DNA of 64,000 nucleotides, taken from the NCBI RefSeq assembly GCF_000732725.1, contig NZ_JPNB01000001.1:1-64000 (forward strand), given 5' to 3'. Below the pieces are notes generated by a model. That model did not search any database. It was not told where the DNA came from and saw only the letters and a list, made by a program, of their open reading frames with translations. This DNA is from Kineothrix alysoides (GTDB lineage: Bacteria; Bacillota; Clostridia; Lachnospirales; Lachnospiraceae). This document shows, piece by piece, positions 9,155-17,457 of the stretch (position 1 is its first letter; each line of letters opens with the position of its first letter). A program made the position numbers and the translations under genes.

Positions 9155-10876
9155 ATGAGTTACAAGGAAGAGTTTGAGTTTTGGTTAAATGATTCATACT
9201 TCGACGAAGATACGAAGAAAGAGCTTTTAGCAATCAAAAATGATGAAAAGGAAATGGAAGATCGTTTTTATAAAGAGCTGGAATTTGGCACCGGCGGTTT
9301 GCGCGGTGTAATCGGTGCGGGAACAAACCGCATGAATATCTATACGGTAAGAAAGGCAACACAGGGGCTTGCCAATTATATTATCGAGCAGGGAGGAAAG
9401 GAAAAAGGAGTAGCCATCGCCTATGACTCCAGAAGAAAATCCCCCGAATTTGCCGATGAAGCGGCTTTGTGCCTTGCAGCTAACGGTATTAAGGCATATG
9501 TTTTCGAAAATCTGCGCCCTACGCCTGAGCTGTCTTTTGCACTTAGAAAGTTGGGATGCATTTCCGGTATCGTAATTACGGCCAGCCATAACCCGCCGGA
9601 ATACAACGGATACAAGGCGTACTGGGAGGACGGTGCGCAGGTAACGTCGCCTAAGGATGAAGAAATCATTACGGAAGTGAAAAACGTAACGAATTATCAC
9701 GAAGTAAAGACTATGGACAAGCAAGAGGCCATCGCTTCGGGGTTGTATCAGGTAATAGGAAAAGAAATCGACGATGCTTATATGGAAGAGCTGAAAAAGC
9801 AAATTATCCATCCGGAAATCATCGAGGAGGTATCCGATGACATTAAAATCGTTTATTCTCCTTTCCACGGAACGGGAAACATTCCGGTAAGACGCATTTT
9901 ATCGGAGCTGGGTTTTAAGCATGTGTATGTCGTGCCTGAGCAGGAACTGCCAGACCCTGATTTCACTACGTTGGAATATCCTAACCCGGAAGACCCGAAA
10001 GCATTTGCTCTCGCCTTGAAGCTGGCGAAGGAGAAAAATGCGGATATCGTGCTGGCGACAGACCCGGATGCGGACAGATTGGGCATTTACGCCTTGGATA
10101 CCAAGAGCGGCGAATACATTCCTTTTACCGGCAATATGTCGGGTATGCTCATCGCGGAATATATCTTGAGGGAAAGAAGAGCTACGAATACGATGCCTGA
10201 GAATCCCGCACTCGTTACGACAATCGTTACAACGAATATGGCTAAGGCTATATCCGACGATTATAAGGTGAAGTGCATTGAAGTTTTGACCGGTTTCAAA
10301 TATATCGGTGAACAGATTAAATGGTTCGAGGAGAGCGGTTCCAATAATTACGTATTCGGTCTTGAGGAAAGTTACGGCTGCCTTGCGGGCACTCATGCAA
10401 GGGATAAAGATGCGGTAGTTGCAGTTATGTGTCTGTGTGAAATGGCAGCATGGTGTAAAAAGCACGGAAAGACCGTATGGGACCAGATGCTGGATATGTA
10501 TGAGAAATACGGCTACTTCAAAGAGTCTCAGTATGCCATCACGTTAAAAGGTATTGAGGGCTCTAAACAAATTGCCCAGATTATGGATAAGCTGAGAAGC
10601 AATCCGCCGAAGAACTTCGGCGATTTGAAGGTAGTCGAGGTGAGAGACTACGCTTCCAGCACAATTGTGAATATGGAAACCGGAGAAGAAAAAGGGACAG
10701 GCCTTCCGGAATCCAATGTGCTCTATTTCGACTTAACGTGTGACTCATGGTGCTGTGCCCGCCCTTCCGGAACGGAACCGAAGCTCAAGTTTTACATGGG
10801 CGTAAAGGGAACGAGCCTTGAGGATGCGCAGGCGAAGGTGGAAAAGCTGACGGAAGATTTAAAAGCATTTATTTAA
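9155..10876 (+). CDS. pgcA: Phosphoglucomutase/phosphomannomutase
   Basis: An alpha-D-phosphohexomutase of 573 residues that interconverts hexose 6- and 1-phosphates, supplying sugar nucleotides for the surrounding glycosyltransferases. Visible motifs are the phosphoserine loop TASHNPPEYNG, the metal site DPDADRLG, the sugar-binding GLEESYGC and the phosphate-binding RPSGTEPKLKFY. The open frame extends to 9098, but AGGAGG at 9141-9146 lies eight bases before ATG 9155, which also gives the usual start MSYKEEFEFWL. Length and motif order fit the PgcA/YbbT group. Its place in the cluster suggests it serves envelope polysaccharide synthesis, though it could act in general glycolipid metabolism. 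Confidence 0.9.
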   Translation: MSYKEEFEFWLNDSYFDEDTKKELLAIKNDEKEMEDRFYKELEFGTGGLRGVIGAGTNRMNIYTVRKATQGLANYIIEQGGKEKGVAIAYDSRRKSPEFADEAALCLAANGIKAYVFENLRPTPELSFALRKLGCISGIVITASHNPPEYNGYKAYWEDGAQVTSPKDEEIITEVKNVTNYHEVKTMDKQEAIASGLYQVIGKEIDDAYMEELKKQIIHPEIIEEVSDDIKIVYSPFHGTGNIPVRRILSELGFKHVYVVPEQELPDPDFTTLEYPNPEDPKAFALALKLAKEKNADIVLATDPDADRLGIYALDTKSGEYIPFTGNMSGMLIAEYILRERRATNTMPENPALVTTIVTTNMAKAISDDYKVKCIEVLTGFKYIGEQIKWFEESGSNNYVFGLEESYGCLAGTHARDKDAVVAVMCLCEMAAWCKKHGKTVWDQMLDMYEKYGYFKESQYAITLKGIEGSKQIAQIMDKLRSNPPKNFGDLKVVEVRDYASSTIVNMETGEEKGTGLPESNVLYFDLTCDSWCCARPSGTEPKLKFYMGVKGTSLEDAQAKVEKLTEDLKAFI

Positions 10877-10981
10877 CATATTAAAAGTATGATTCATAAG
10901 GACTGTCGTATAGACGGTTTTCGCCCATGGCGTAAGCCTATATGCGGCAGTCTCTATGCTATGAACGTATTCGGAAGGTTA

Positions 10982-12502
10982 ATGAAGATGGGAAACGCTG
11001 TTTTTAAAAAGAGCAATTGGAAGAAAACCTTATATTATCTGAAAAAGAACGGACTTAAAAGTGCATACTATGCGGCTATGGAAAGGCTGGCAAGGGAAAA
11101 AGCGGCGAACTACAGCTACCAGGCCCCACCGGAGGAAGAACTTAAGCGGCAGAGGAAGGAAGCGGAGAAGTATCCGTATACCTTCAGCATTCTTGTGCCT
11201 GCTTATGAAACGAATCCTGTATTTCTTCGTGAAATGCTGGATAGTGTTCTTAGCCAGACCTATTTCAAGCTGGAACTGATTGTGGCGGATGCAAGCGCTT
11301 CGGAACAGGTAAAGGAAGTGATGGAAACTTATGATGATAAAAGGCTTCGTTATGTTAAAATAGCAGAGAACAAAGGGATTTCTGCCAATACCAATGCTGC
11401 ATTGGCAAAGACGGAGGGGGAATACATCGGTCTTCTGGACCATGACGACGTCCTTACACCCGATGCCTTATATGAAATGGCGAAAGCTATAGCCGAAAAG
11501 GAAAAGAACGGAAATACCGCATGGATGCTGTATTCCGATGAAGATAAAGGGAACGGGGACTGTACGCAATTCTATGAACCCCATTTCAAACAGGATTTGA
11601 ACATGGATTTGTTATTGTCCAATAATTATATCTGCCATTTCCTGGTCATGAAGAGAAGTCTCATAAAAAGCCTTGGGTTTCGGTCGGAATATGACGGTGC
11701 GCAAGACTTTGATTTAGTATTGCGCGCAGCAGGAAGGCTGCTCTATGAGACGAAAGAGCAGAGAAAGGATCTTATGCGGGAATGGGAAAATGCGGGAAGA
11801 ACTGCGATAGTTCATGTCCCGAAGGTACTGTACCACTGGCGCTGCCATACACAGTCCACAGCAGAAAATCCTGAGAGTAAACGGTATGCGTATGATGCCG
11901 GAAGACGCGCTGTACAGGATTTCGTAAACAGCCGGGGCTGGAATGCATCGGTATCGGATAGCCAGCATCTGGGGTTCTATCGGACCGCTTACGAAGGGGG
12001 TATTTTCTCACAAAGACCGGAGGTAGGAGTTATCGGAGGCAAGATATTTAGTGCCGGAGGAAAGATTGCAGGGGGCATCTATGATGAAAATAGTGTCTCG
12101 ATATACGAGGGACTTCATAAGGCATACAGCGGCTATATGCACAGAGCCGCGCTTCTTCAAGAGGCGTATGCCGTAGATGTGCGTTGCATGATGGTGAGAA
12201 AAGAGCTTTGGAGCCTGTTCGAGGAGGTCTTTGGCGTGCCTTATGCAGAGGATGAGCATACCGGATATTTCGCTTATGAGAAATACTCCAATAAGAAGCG
12301 TTTCAATGAGAAGTCTCACCTTGCGAAAAGGATACGCAGGGAATTTGTGGGAAGCGAAAGAGCGTGGATAGATGCCGATGCAGGGAATGGGGAACTCAAG
12401 AAGATAAGTATGAATTTTTGCGAGCGAGTGAGAAAAATGGGTTATACCGTCGTTTTTGAACCGGAAGCATCAGTGAAGCTATCAAAATCCCCGCGGCGCT
12501 GA
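10982..12502 (+). CDS. Family-2 glycosyltransferase with extra C-terminal half domain
   Basis: A glycosyltransferase of about 506 residues. The GT2 core has FSILVPAYETNP, VLSQTYFKLELIVADAS, LLDHDDVL and LYSDEDKG, then YHWRCH. After about residue 345 a region resembling the acceptor half of a second GT2 domain follows (VGVIGGKIFS, DVRCMMVRKELW), without its own nucleotide-binding motif. The open frame begins at 10889, but ATG 10982 or 10988 after GGAAGG fits better and gives the short basic start usual in this family. It follows the mutase closely and belongs to the same polysaccharide pathway; the sugar it transfers cannot be read from sequence. Confidence 0.8.
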   Translation: MKMGNAVFKKSNWKKTLYYLKKNGLKSAYYAAMERLAREKAANYSYQAPPEEELKRQRKEAEKYPYTFSILVPAYETNPVFLREMLDSVLSQTYFKLELIVADASASEQVKEVMETYDDKRLRYVKIAENKGISANTNAALAKTEGEYIGLLDHDDVLTPDALYEMAKAIAEKEKNGNTAWMLYSDEDKGNGDCTQFYEPHFKQDLNMDLLLSNNYICHFLVMKRSLIKSLGFRSEYDGAQDFDLVLRAAGRLLYETKEQRKDLMREWENAGRTAIVHVPKVLYHWRCHTQSTAENPESKRYAYDAGRRAVQDFVNSRGWNASVSDSQHLGFYRTAYEGGIFSQRPEVGVIGGKIFSAGGKIAGGIYDENSVSIYEGLHKAYSGYMHRAALLQEAYAVDVRCMMVRKELWSLFEEVFGVPYAEDEHTGYFAYEKYSNKKRFNEKSHLAKRIRREFVGSERAWIDADAGNGELKKISMNFCERVRKMGYTVVFEPEASVKLSKSPRR

Positions 12503-12580
12503 TGGGCGATTGGTAAGGACGATTTCCCCCGGACAGTGCAGTAAAATGACAATGGCGTAAAAAGGATTAGGGCGAAGCAT

Positions 12581-13543
12581 ATGGAGTCGACAGTAGTAAT
12601 ACCTAATTATAACGGAATAAAGTATATGGACGGTTGTCTGAAAGCGCTCTATAAGGGAACGACGGTTCCTAAGGTAATCGTGGTGGACAATGGTTCCTCC
12701 GACGAAAGCCTTAAGATTGTGGAGGAAAAATATCCGCAGGTACAGATAATACGCTTTGAGAAGAACGAAGGCTTCAGTGCTGCAGTGAACGCGGGAATAA
12801 AGGCGTCGGTGACGGAATTTGTCATCCTGCTCAACAACGATACGAAGGTGGAGCCGCATTTCGTAGAAGCGCTGGAAAGGGCTATAAGAAAAAATGAGGA
12901 TGCTTTTTCCGTCAGTGCCAAGATGTTGTCCATGAAAGAGCCGGATCTGATCGATAGTGCAGGAGACCTGTACTGTGCTTTCGGCTGGGCGTTTTCTCTT
13001 GGAAAAGGAAAGGAAAAGGGCAGCTATGGCAAGGCGGCGGAAATCTTCGCTTCCTGCGCGGGAGCAGCTATTTATAAAAGAGAAGTCTTTGAGAAAATCG
13101 GCTATTTCGACGAAAACCACTTCGCCTATTTAGAGGATATAGACATAGGATACCGGGCAAAGCTTTCGGGGTTTCGTAATTATTTTGCACCTGAGGCTGT
13201 GGTATATCATGCGGGCAGCGGATCAAGCGGTTCCAGATATAACGAATTCAAGGTAAAGCTTTCTTCCAGGAACAGCATTTACCTGATATATAAAAACATG
13301 CCATTACTGCAGATGCTCCTCAATCTGCCCTTTCTCGTGCCGGGCTTTTTGGTAAAATTTTTATTTTTTATGAAAAAGGGAATGGGAAAAACATATCTTT
13401 TCGGCTTGGCAGAAGGCTTTAAGCTGTCCTTTTCTGAACGGGGACGACAAAACAAGGTTCGGTTCGAGGCAAAGAACTGGCGAAGGTATGCAAAAATCCA
13501 GTTGGAGCTTTGGATAAACATAATTCGAAGGGCAATGGGATAG
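12581..13543 (+). CDS. GT2 glycosyltransferase, WbbL/rhamnosyltransferase-like
   Basis: A 320-residue GT2 enzyme. It starts with STVVIPNYNGIKYM, then VVDNGSSD, FEKNEGFSAAVN, the metal motif LLNNDTKV, GAAIYKREVF and FAYLEDIDIGYRAKL. This order matches the WbbL family, which adds rhamnose or a related sugar to the first lipid-linked residue. A hydrophobic stretch after residue 240 (LNLPFLVPGFLVKFLFFM) suggests membrane attachment. It lies directly before the sugar-phosphate transferase that would make its acceptor, which fits a role as second transferase in the pathway. The donor sugar is inferred only from family resemblance. Confidence 0.82.
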   Translation: MESTVVIPNYNGIKYMDGCLKALYKGTTVPKVIVVDNGSSDESLKIVEEKYPQVQIIRFEKNEGFSAAVNAGIKASVTEFVILLNNDTKVEPHFVEALERAIRKNEDAFSVSAKMLSMKEPDLIDSAGDLYCAFGWAFSLGKGKEKGSYGKAAEIFASCAGAAIYKREVFEKIGYFDENHFAYLEDIDIGYRAKLSGFRNYFAPEAVVYHAGSGSSGSRYNEFKVKLSSRNSIYLIYKNMPLLQMLLNLPFLVPGFLVKFLFFMKKGMGKTYLFGLAEGFKLSFSERGRQNKVRFEAKNWRRYAKIQLELWINIIRRAMG

Positions 13544-13563
13544 TCTATTTATAGAAAATTAAG

Positions 13564-13592
13564 TTGTACTTTTTGTAATAATATTGTAAAAT
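13564..13592 (+). promoter_or_regulatory. Sigma-A-type promoter for the sugar-phosphate transferase gene
   Basis: TTGTAC (13564-13569), a 17-bp spacer and TAAAAT (13587-13592) lie 31 bp upstream of the ATG at 13623. This gives the initiating transferase and LCP genes a start site of their own within the cluster. Confidence 0.55.
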
Positions 13593-13622
13593 GTTTAGCA
13601 GTATAGGAAATTTGGTGAAGAT

Positions 13623-15032
13623 ATGATAAAAGATAACCAAAAGTATTTCAATAGATTGCACCTGCTGGTGGATGCGGTTGTCGTAGCACTTTCCTATTCA
13701 CTTGCATGGCTCATTAAGTTTAAGACACCATTTGCGAATACAGAGCCGGGCGTCACTGCGTTGTCTGTAGCGACATATTTCAGTGCGCTTTATTTTATTG
13801 TGCCCGGGTACGTTTTACTATATTATTTTTTTAATATGTATACGCCTAAACGGGCGACAAGAAGAAAGTATGAAATATCCAGTATTTTTAAAGCGAATAC
13901 CGTAGGTGTATTTCTGTTCATGGTAATGTTGTTTGCCGTTAAACAGGAACATTTTTCGCGCTCCTTGATTTTCATTTTTTATGTAATCAATATTATTTTG
14001 ACTACTTTGTCAAGATCGATGATTCGAAATGGTCTGCAATATTTCCGTAAAAAAGGGTATAATCTAAAGTATGTTCTGCTAGTGGGTTATTCCCGGGCGG
14101 CAGAGGAATATATTACGCGAATCAACGCGAATCCCCAATGGGGATATGTGGTAAGGGGAATACTGGACGACAGGGTTCCGGGAGGAACTTTATATAAGGG
14201 CGTAAAGGTATTGGGAAGAATCGATAACCTGCTCTATATATTGCCGGAGAACAAACTGGATGAAATCGCGGTCACGCTGGCCCTCGAGGATTATGACAGG
14301 TTGGAGCGAATTGTGGATTTATGTGAAAAATCTGGCGTGCATACGAAATTTATTCCCGACTATAACAGCCTTGTGCCCAGCAGGCCGTATACGGAGGATT
14401 TGATGGGACTTCCCGTCATCAATATCCGCTATGTTCCGCTGACGAATACTTTGAACTGGGTGGCGAAGCGTGCAGTGGATGTGGTCGGTTCCCTTTGCGG
14501 AATCATCATTTCTTCGCCGATTATGCTTGTTACAGTCCTTCTTATAAAGGGTACCAGCCGCGGGCCGGTGATTTTTAAGCAGGAGAGAGTCGGGCTTCAC
14601 AATAAACCGTTTAAGATGTATAAGTTCCGCACAATGGAACTGCAGAAGCCTTCTCAGGAACAGAAGGCATGGACTGTAAAGGACGACCCCCGCGTGACGA
14701 AGGTGGGCAAGCTTCTCAGAAGGACGAGCATCGATGAATTGCCACAGCTCTTTAACATATTGGCGGGAGAAATGAGTCTGGTGGGACCCAGACCCGAAAG
14801 GCCGCTGTTCGTTGAAAAGTTCAAGGAAGAGGTTCCGCGCTATATGATCAAGCATCAGGTGCGCCCCGGGCTTACCGGATGGGCACAGATCAATGGCTAT
14901 AGAGGTGATACTTCCATAAGAAAGCGCATCGAATACGATATATTTTATATAGAAAACTGGACAATGGGTCTGGATGTGAAAATCATGTTTTTAACCGTGT
15001 TCAAAGGCTTCATTAATAAAAACGCCTATTAA
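13623..15032 (+). CDS. Undecaprenyl-phosphate sugar phosphotransferase (polyprenyl glycosylphosphotransferase)
   Basis: A 469-residue membrane enzyme that starts lipid-linked polysaccharide synthesis by moving a sugar-1-phosphate onto undecaprenyl phosphate. The N-terminal third has about four membrane helices, followed by a nucleotide-binding-like region (VLLVGYSRAAEEY) and a fifth helix (VVGSLCGIIISSPIMLVTVLLI). The catalytic C-terminal domain is typical: FKQERVGLHNKPFKMYKFRTM, SIDELPQLFN, LVGPRPERP, QVRPGLTGWAQINGYRGDTS and YDIFYIENWT. Length and domain order match the WbaP/WcaJ group. It has its own likely promoter. The sugar specificity (glucose or galactose) cannot be decided from the sequence. 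Confidence 0.92.
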   Translation: MIKDNQKYFNRLHLLVDAVVVALSYSLAWLIKFKTPFANTEPGVTALSVATYFSALYFIVPGYVLLYYFFNMYTPKRATRRKYEISSIFKANTVGVFLFMVMLFAVKQEHFSRSLIFIFYVINIILTTLSRSMIRNGLQYFRKKGYNLKYVLLVGYSRAAEEYITRINANPQWGYVVRGILDDRVPGGTLYKGVKVLGRIDNLLYILPENKLDEIAVTLALEDYDRLERIVDLCEKSGVHTKFIPDYNSLVPSRPYTEDLMGLPVINIRYVPLTNTLNWVAKRAVDVVGSLCGIIISSPIMLVTVLLIKGTSRGPVIFKQERVGLHNKPFKMYKFRTMELQKPSQEQKAWTVKDDPRVTKVGKLLRRTSIDELPQLFNILAGEMSLVGPRPERPLFVEKFKEEVPRYMIKHQVRPGLTGWAQINGYRGDTSIRKRIEYDIFYIENWTMGLDVKIMFLTVFKGFINKNAY

Positions 15033-15153
15033 TTTTTGATTAAGAAAGTTTATTAAAACTGCATGTTAAGAACATTTTGAAGAGGTTCTTATTAAATAAA
15101 ATATTTATTTAGGTATAAGCAGTAAATTTGCAAGAAGATAAGGGAGAATGAAA

Positions 15154-16281
15154 ATGGCTACAAATTCAAAGAAGAGCAGAAACAGTGAAAGCGTTAAGGC
15201 TTCAGGAAATAGCAAGGGAAAGAAGATGTCCGCGAAGGAAAGGGAGAAAAAAAAGAGGAAAAAGATTCTTCTTTTTATCGTGGAGATATTCGTATTGCTC
15301 ATTATGGTCGTAGTTCTTTACGGTGTGCTTAAAGGAGAAAAGGTCGGCAAGGTAGAACTGAACGAGGACGAATTAGTTATCAACGAAGAAGTAAAGCAGC
15401 GGGAAGAGACGACAAATATGAAGGGCTACCGCAATATTGCCCTATTCGGCGTGGACTCTACGACGGGAGCTTTGACAAAGAATACGCGAAGCGATACAAT
15501 TATGATTGCTTCCATCAACCAGGATACGGGAGATTGCAAGCTGGTTTCCGTATACCGCGATACCTATCTGAATCTGAGTAACGATACTTATAATAAATGT
15601 AACTCCGCTTACGCGAAGGGCGGCCCGGAGATGGCCATCAATATGTTGAACATGAATATGGATATGAATATCACGGACTTCGTAACGGTAGGCTTTGCAG
15701 GACTAACGGATACTATCGATGCGCTGGGCGGCATTATGATCGACGTAGACAGTGCGGAAATCCATCATTTGAACAGTTATCAGTTTACGATGGCAGAGGA
15801 TTTGAAGCGCCCTTATAACGAAGTGACGCAGACGGGGTATCAACTCCTCAACGGCCTTCAGGCTACGGCATACTGCCGTATCCGTTATACGGCAGGAGAT
15901 GACTTCAAGAGGGCGGAGCGCCAGAGAGAAGTATTGATGGCGGTTGCGGACAAAGCGAAGACCGCTTCACCGGCAACCTTGAACGAGATTGCCAACGATG
16001 TATTCAGTGAGGTTTATACTTCCCTCGACTTGACGGAGATTGTAGAACTGCTGGGTGGTATCAGTAAATACAACATCGTGGATCAAACCGGATTCCCCAA
16101 CGAGCAGTATAGGGCTACGGGAACCATCGGATCTAAGGGAAGCTGTGTTATCCCTGTAGATTTGAAGGAAAATGTGGAGTGGCTGCATCAATTCTTATTC
16201 GATGAGACGTACACCGTTTCTTCGGACGTACAGACATACAGCGATAAGATAAAGAGCGATACGAGTTCATATATCAGGTAG
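15154..16281 (+). CDS. LytR-CpsA-Psr (LCP) family ligase
   Basis: An extracytoplasmic membrane-anchored enzyme that attaches lipid-linked wall polymers to peptidoglycan. A lysine-rich cytoplasmic start is followed by one membrane helix (ILLFIVEIFVLLIMVVVLYGV), then the LCP domain: NIALFGVDS, TRSDTIMIASIN, LVSVYRDTYL, the DALGGIMIDV stretch, GLQATAYCRIRYT and FKRAERQREVL. The arginines and aspartates that bind the polyprenyl pyrophosphate are present. AGGGAG at 15141-15146 lies seven bases before ATG 15154; ATG 15148 is too close to it. It closes the polysaccharide operon and most likely ligates its product or a secondary wall polymer. An eight-residue phrase is shared with the HtrA gene downstream. 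Confidence 0.9.
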   Translation: MATNSKKSRNSESVKASGNSKGKKMSAKEREKKKRKKILLFIVEIFVLLIMVVVLYGVLKGEKVGKVELNEDELVINEEVKQREETTNMKGYRNIALFGVDSTTGALTKNTRSDTIMIASINQDTGDCKLVSVYRDTYLNLSNDTYNKCNSAYAKGGPEMAINMLNMNMDMNITDFVTVGFAGLTDTIDALGGIMIDVDSAEIHHLNSYQFTMAEDLKRPYNEVTQTGYQLLNGLQATAYCRIRYTAGDDFKRAERQREVLMAVADKAKTASPATLNEIANDVFSEVYTSLDLTEIVELLGGISKYNIVDQTGFPNEQYRATGTIGSKGSCVIPVDLKENVEWLHQFLFDETYTVSSDVQTYSDKIKSDTSSYIR

Positions 16282-16318
16282 TTATGGATATTTAAATGAT
16301 AGAATAGTATAATAAACA

Positions 16319-16354
16319 AAAAAGGGCCTGAGAATAAGAACAGGTCCTTTTTAT
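16319..16354 (+). terminator. Rho-independent terminator after the LCP gene
   Basis: AAGGGCCTG pairs with CAGGTCCTT, with one G-T pair, around a 10-nt loop, followed by a run of T. It ends the transferase-LCP transcript. Confidence 0.8.
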
Positions 16355-16392
16355 TAAAATCAAGAAATTATCAAATGGCGAGAGGGAGACGG

Positions 16393-17355
16393 ATGAAAGA
16401 AGTTGATGTAATTATTCCTGTGTATAAGCCGGATAAAACATTTTTTACGTTGATAGATAAACTGGAGAAACAGACGGTTCCGGTAAGAAAAATAATTGTA
16501 ATGAATACGGAGCAAAAGTATTTTGACAGACTGATATACGGTACGCCTTTTGCTGAAAAATACAGCAATATTCAGGTAACTCATTTGTCCAAAAAAGAGT
16601 TCAATCATGGAGATACGAGAAATCGCGGTGTGAAAAGGTCGCAGGCCCCTATCTTTGTTATGATGACGCAGGATGCCCTTCCGGAGGACGAATTTCTGCT
16701 GGAGAATCTCATCCGTCCTCTGGAAAAAGAAGGGACGGCGGTCTCCTATGCCAGGCAGCTTCCGGCAAAGGACTGCAATGAAATGGAGCGTTTCACCAGA
16801 GCCTTTAATTATCCGGATACTAGTGTGGAAAAATCTGCGGCGGATGTAGAGAGACTGGGGATAAAAGCATATTTTTGTTCGAACGCATGCGCGGCATATA
16901 AGAGGGATATCTTTGATTCCTTGGGAGAATTTGTCCGATATACGATTTTCAACGAGGATATGCTATATGCAGCCAAGGCGGTAAAGGCAGGATACTCTGT
17001 GGTGTACGCTGCGCAGGCGAGAGTGATTCACTCTCATAACTATACGGGCAGGCAGCAGTTTCACAGAAATTTTGATTTGGGCGTATCTCAGGCGCAGCAC
17101 CCGGAAGTGTTTGAAGGGATAACCTCTGAAAAGGAGGGATTCGCTCTTGTAAAGAAAATGACCAGTCATTTGTGGCAGGAGGGCTATAGGAGCCAGATTC
17201 CTATGTTTTACTTTAACAGCGCATGCCGCTATGCCGGTTTTGCTCTTGGAAAGAATTACCGCAAGCTTCCGGCGAAGCTTATCTTAAAGTTTACGATGAA
17301 CAAGGAATATTGGGAGCAGGAGAAACGGATAAAATCCAGCAAAAATTTTAGATGA
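16393..17355 (+). CDS. GT2 rhamnosyltransferase-like protein
   Basis: A glycosyltransferase of 320 residues beginning EVDVIIPVYKPDKTF. It carries the family features LEKQTVPVRKIIVMNTEQ, FNHGDTRNRGV, MMTQDALPEDEF, FCSNACAAYKRDIF and FNEDMLYAAKAVKAGY. The HGDTRN and TQDA motifs place it in the branch of GT2 enzymes annotated as rhamnosyltransferases (RfbF/RgpB-like). ATG 16393 is preceded by GAGGGAG; ATG 16375 is an in-frame alternative with no site. It follows a terminator, so it is likely transcribed on its own and may decorate or start the same surface polymer. Confidence 0.82.
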   Translation: MKEVDVIIPVYKPDKTFFTLIDKLEKQTVPVRKIIVMNTEQKYFDRLIYGTPFAEKYSNIQVTHLSKKEFNHGDTRNRGVKRSQAPIFVMMTQDALPEDEFLLENLIRPLEKEGTAVSYARQLPAKDCNEMERFTRAFNYPDTSVEKSAADVERLGIKAYFCSNACAAYKRDIFDSLGEFVRYTIFNEDMLYAAKAVKAGYSVVYAAQARVIHSHNYTGRQQFHRNFDLGVSQAQHPEVFEGITSEKEGFALVKKMTSHLWQEGYRSQIPMFYFNSACRYAGFALGKNYRKLPAKLILKFTMNKEYWEQEKRIKSSKNFR

Positions 17356-17457
17356 TGAAAAAAATAGTTAACAAAAAACGCATATTTTCATCACAAAAAG
17401 AACACAATTCCCGAATATACTGAGTTCAAAGATTAGGAAAGGAAAGAGGGAATTGTT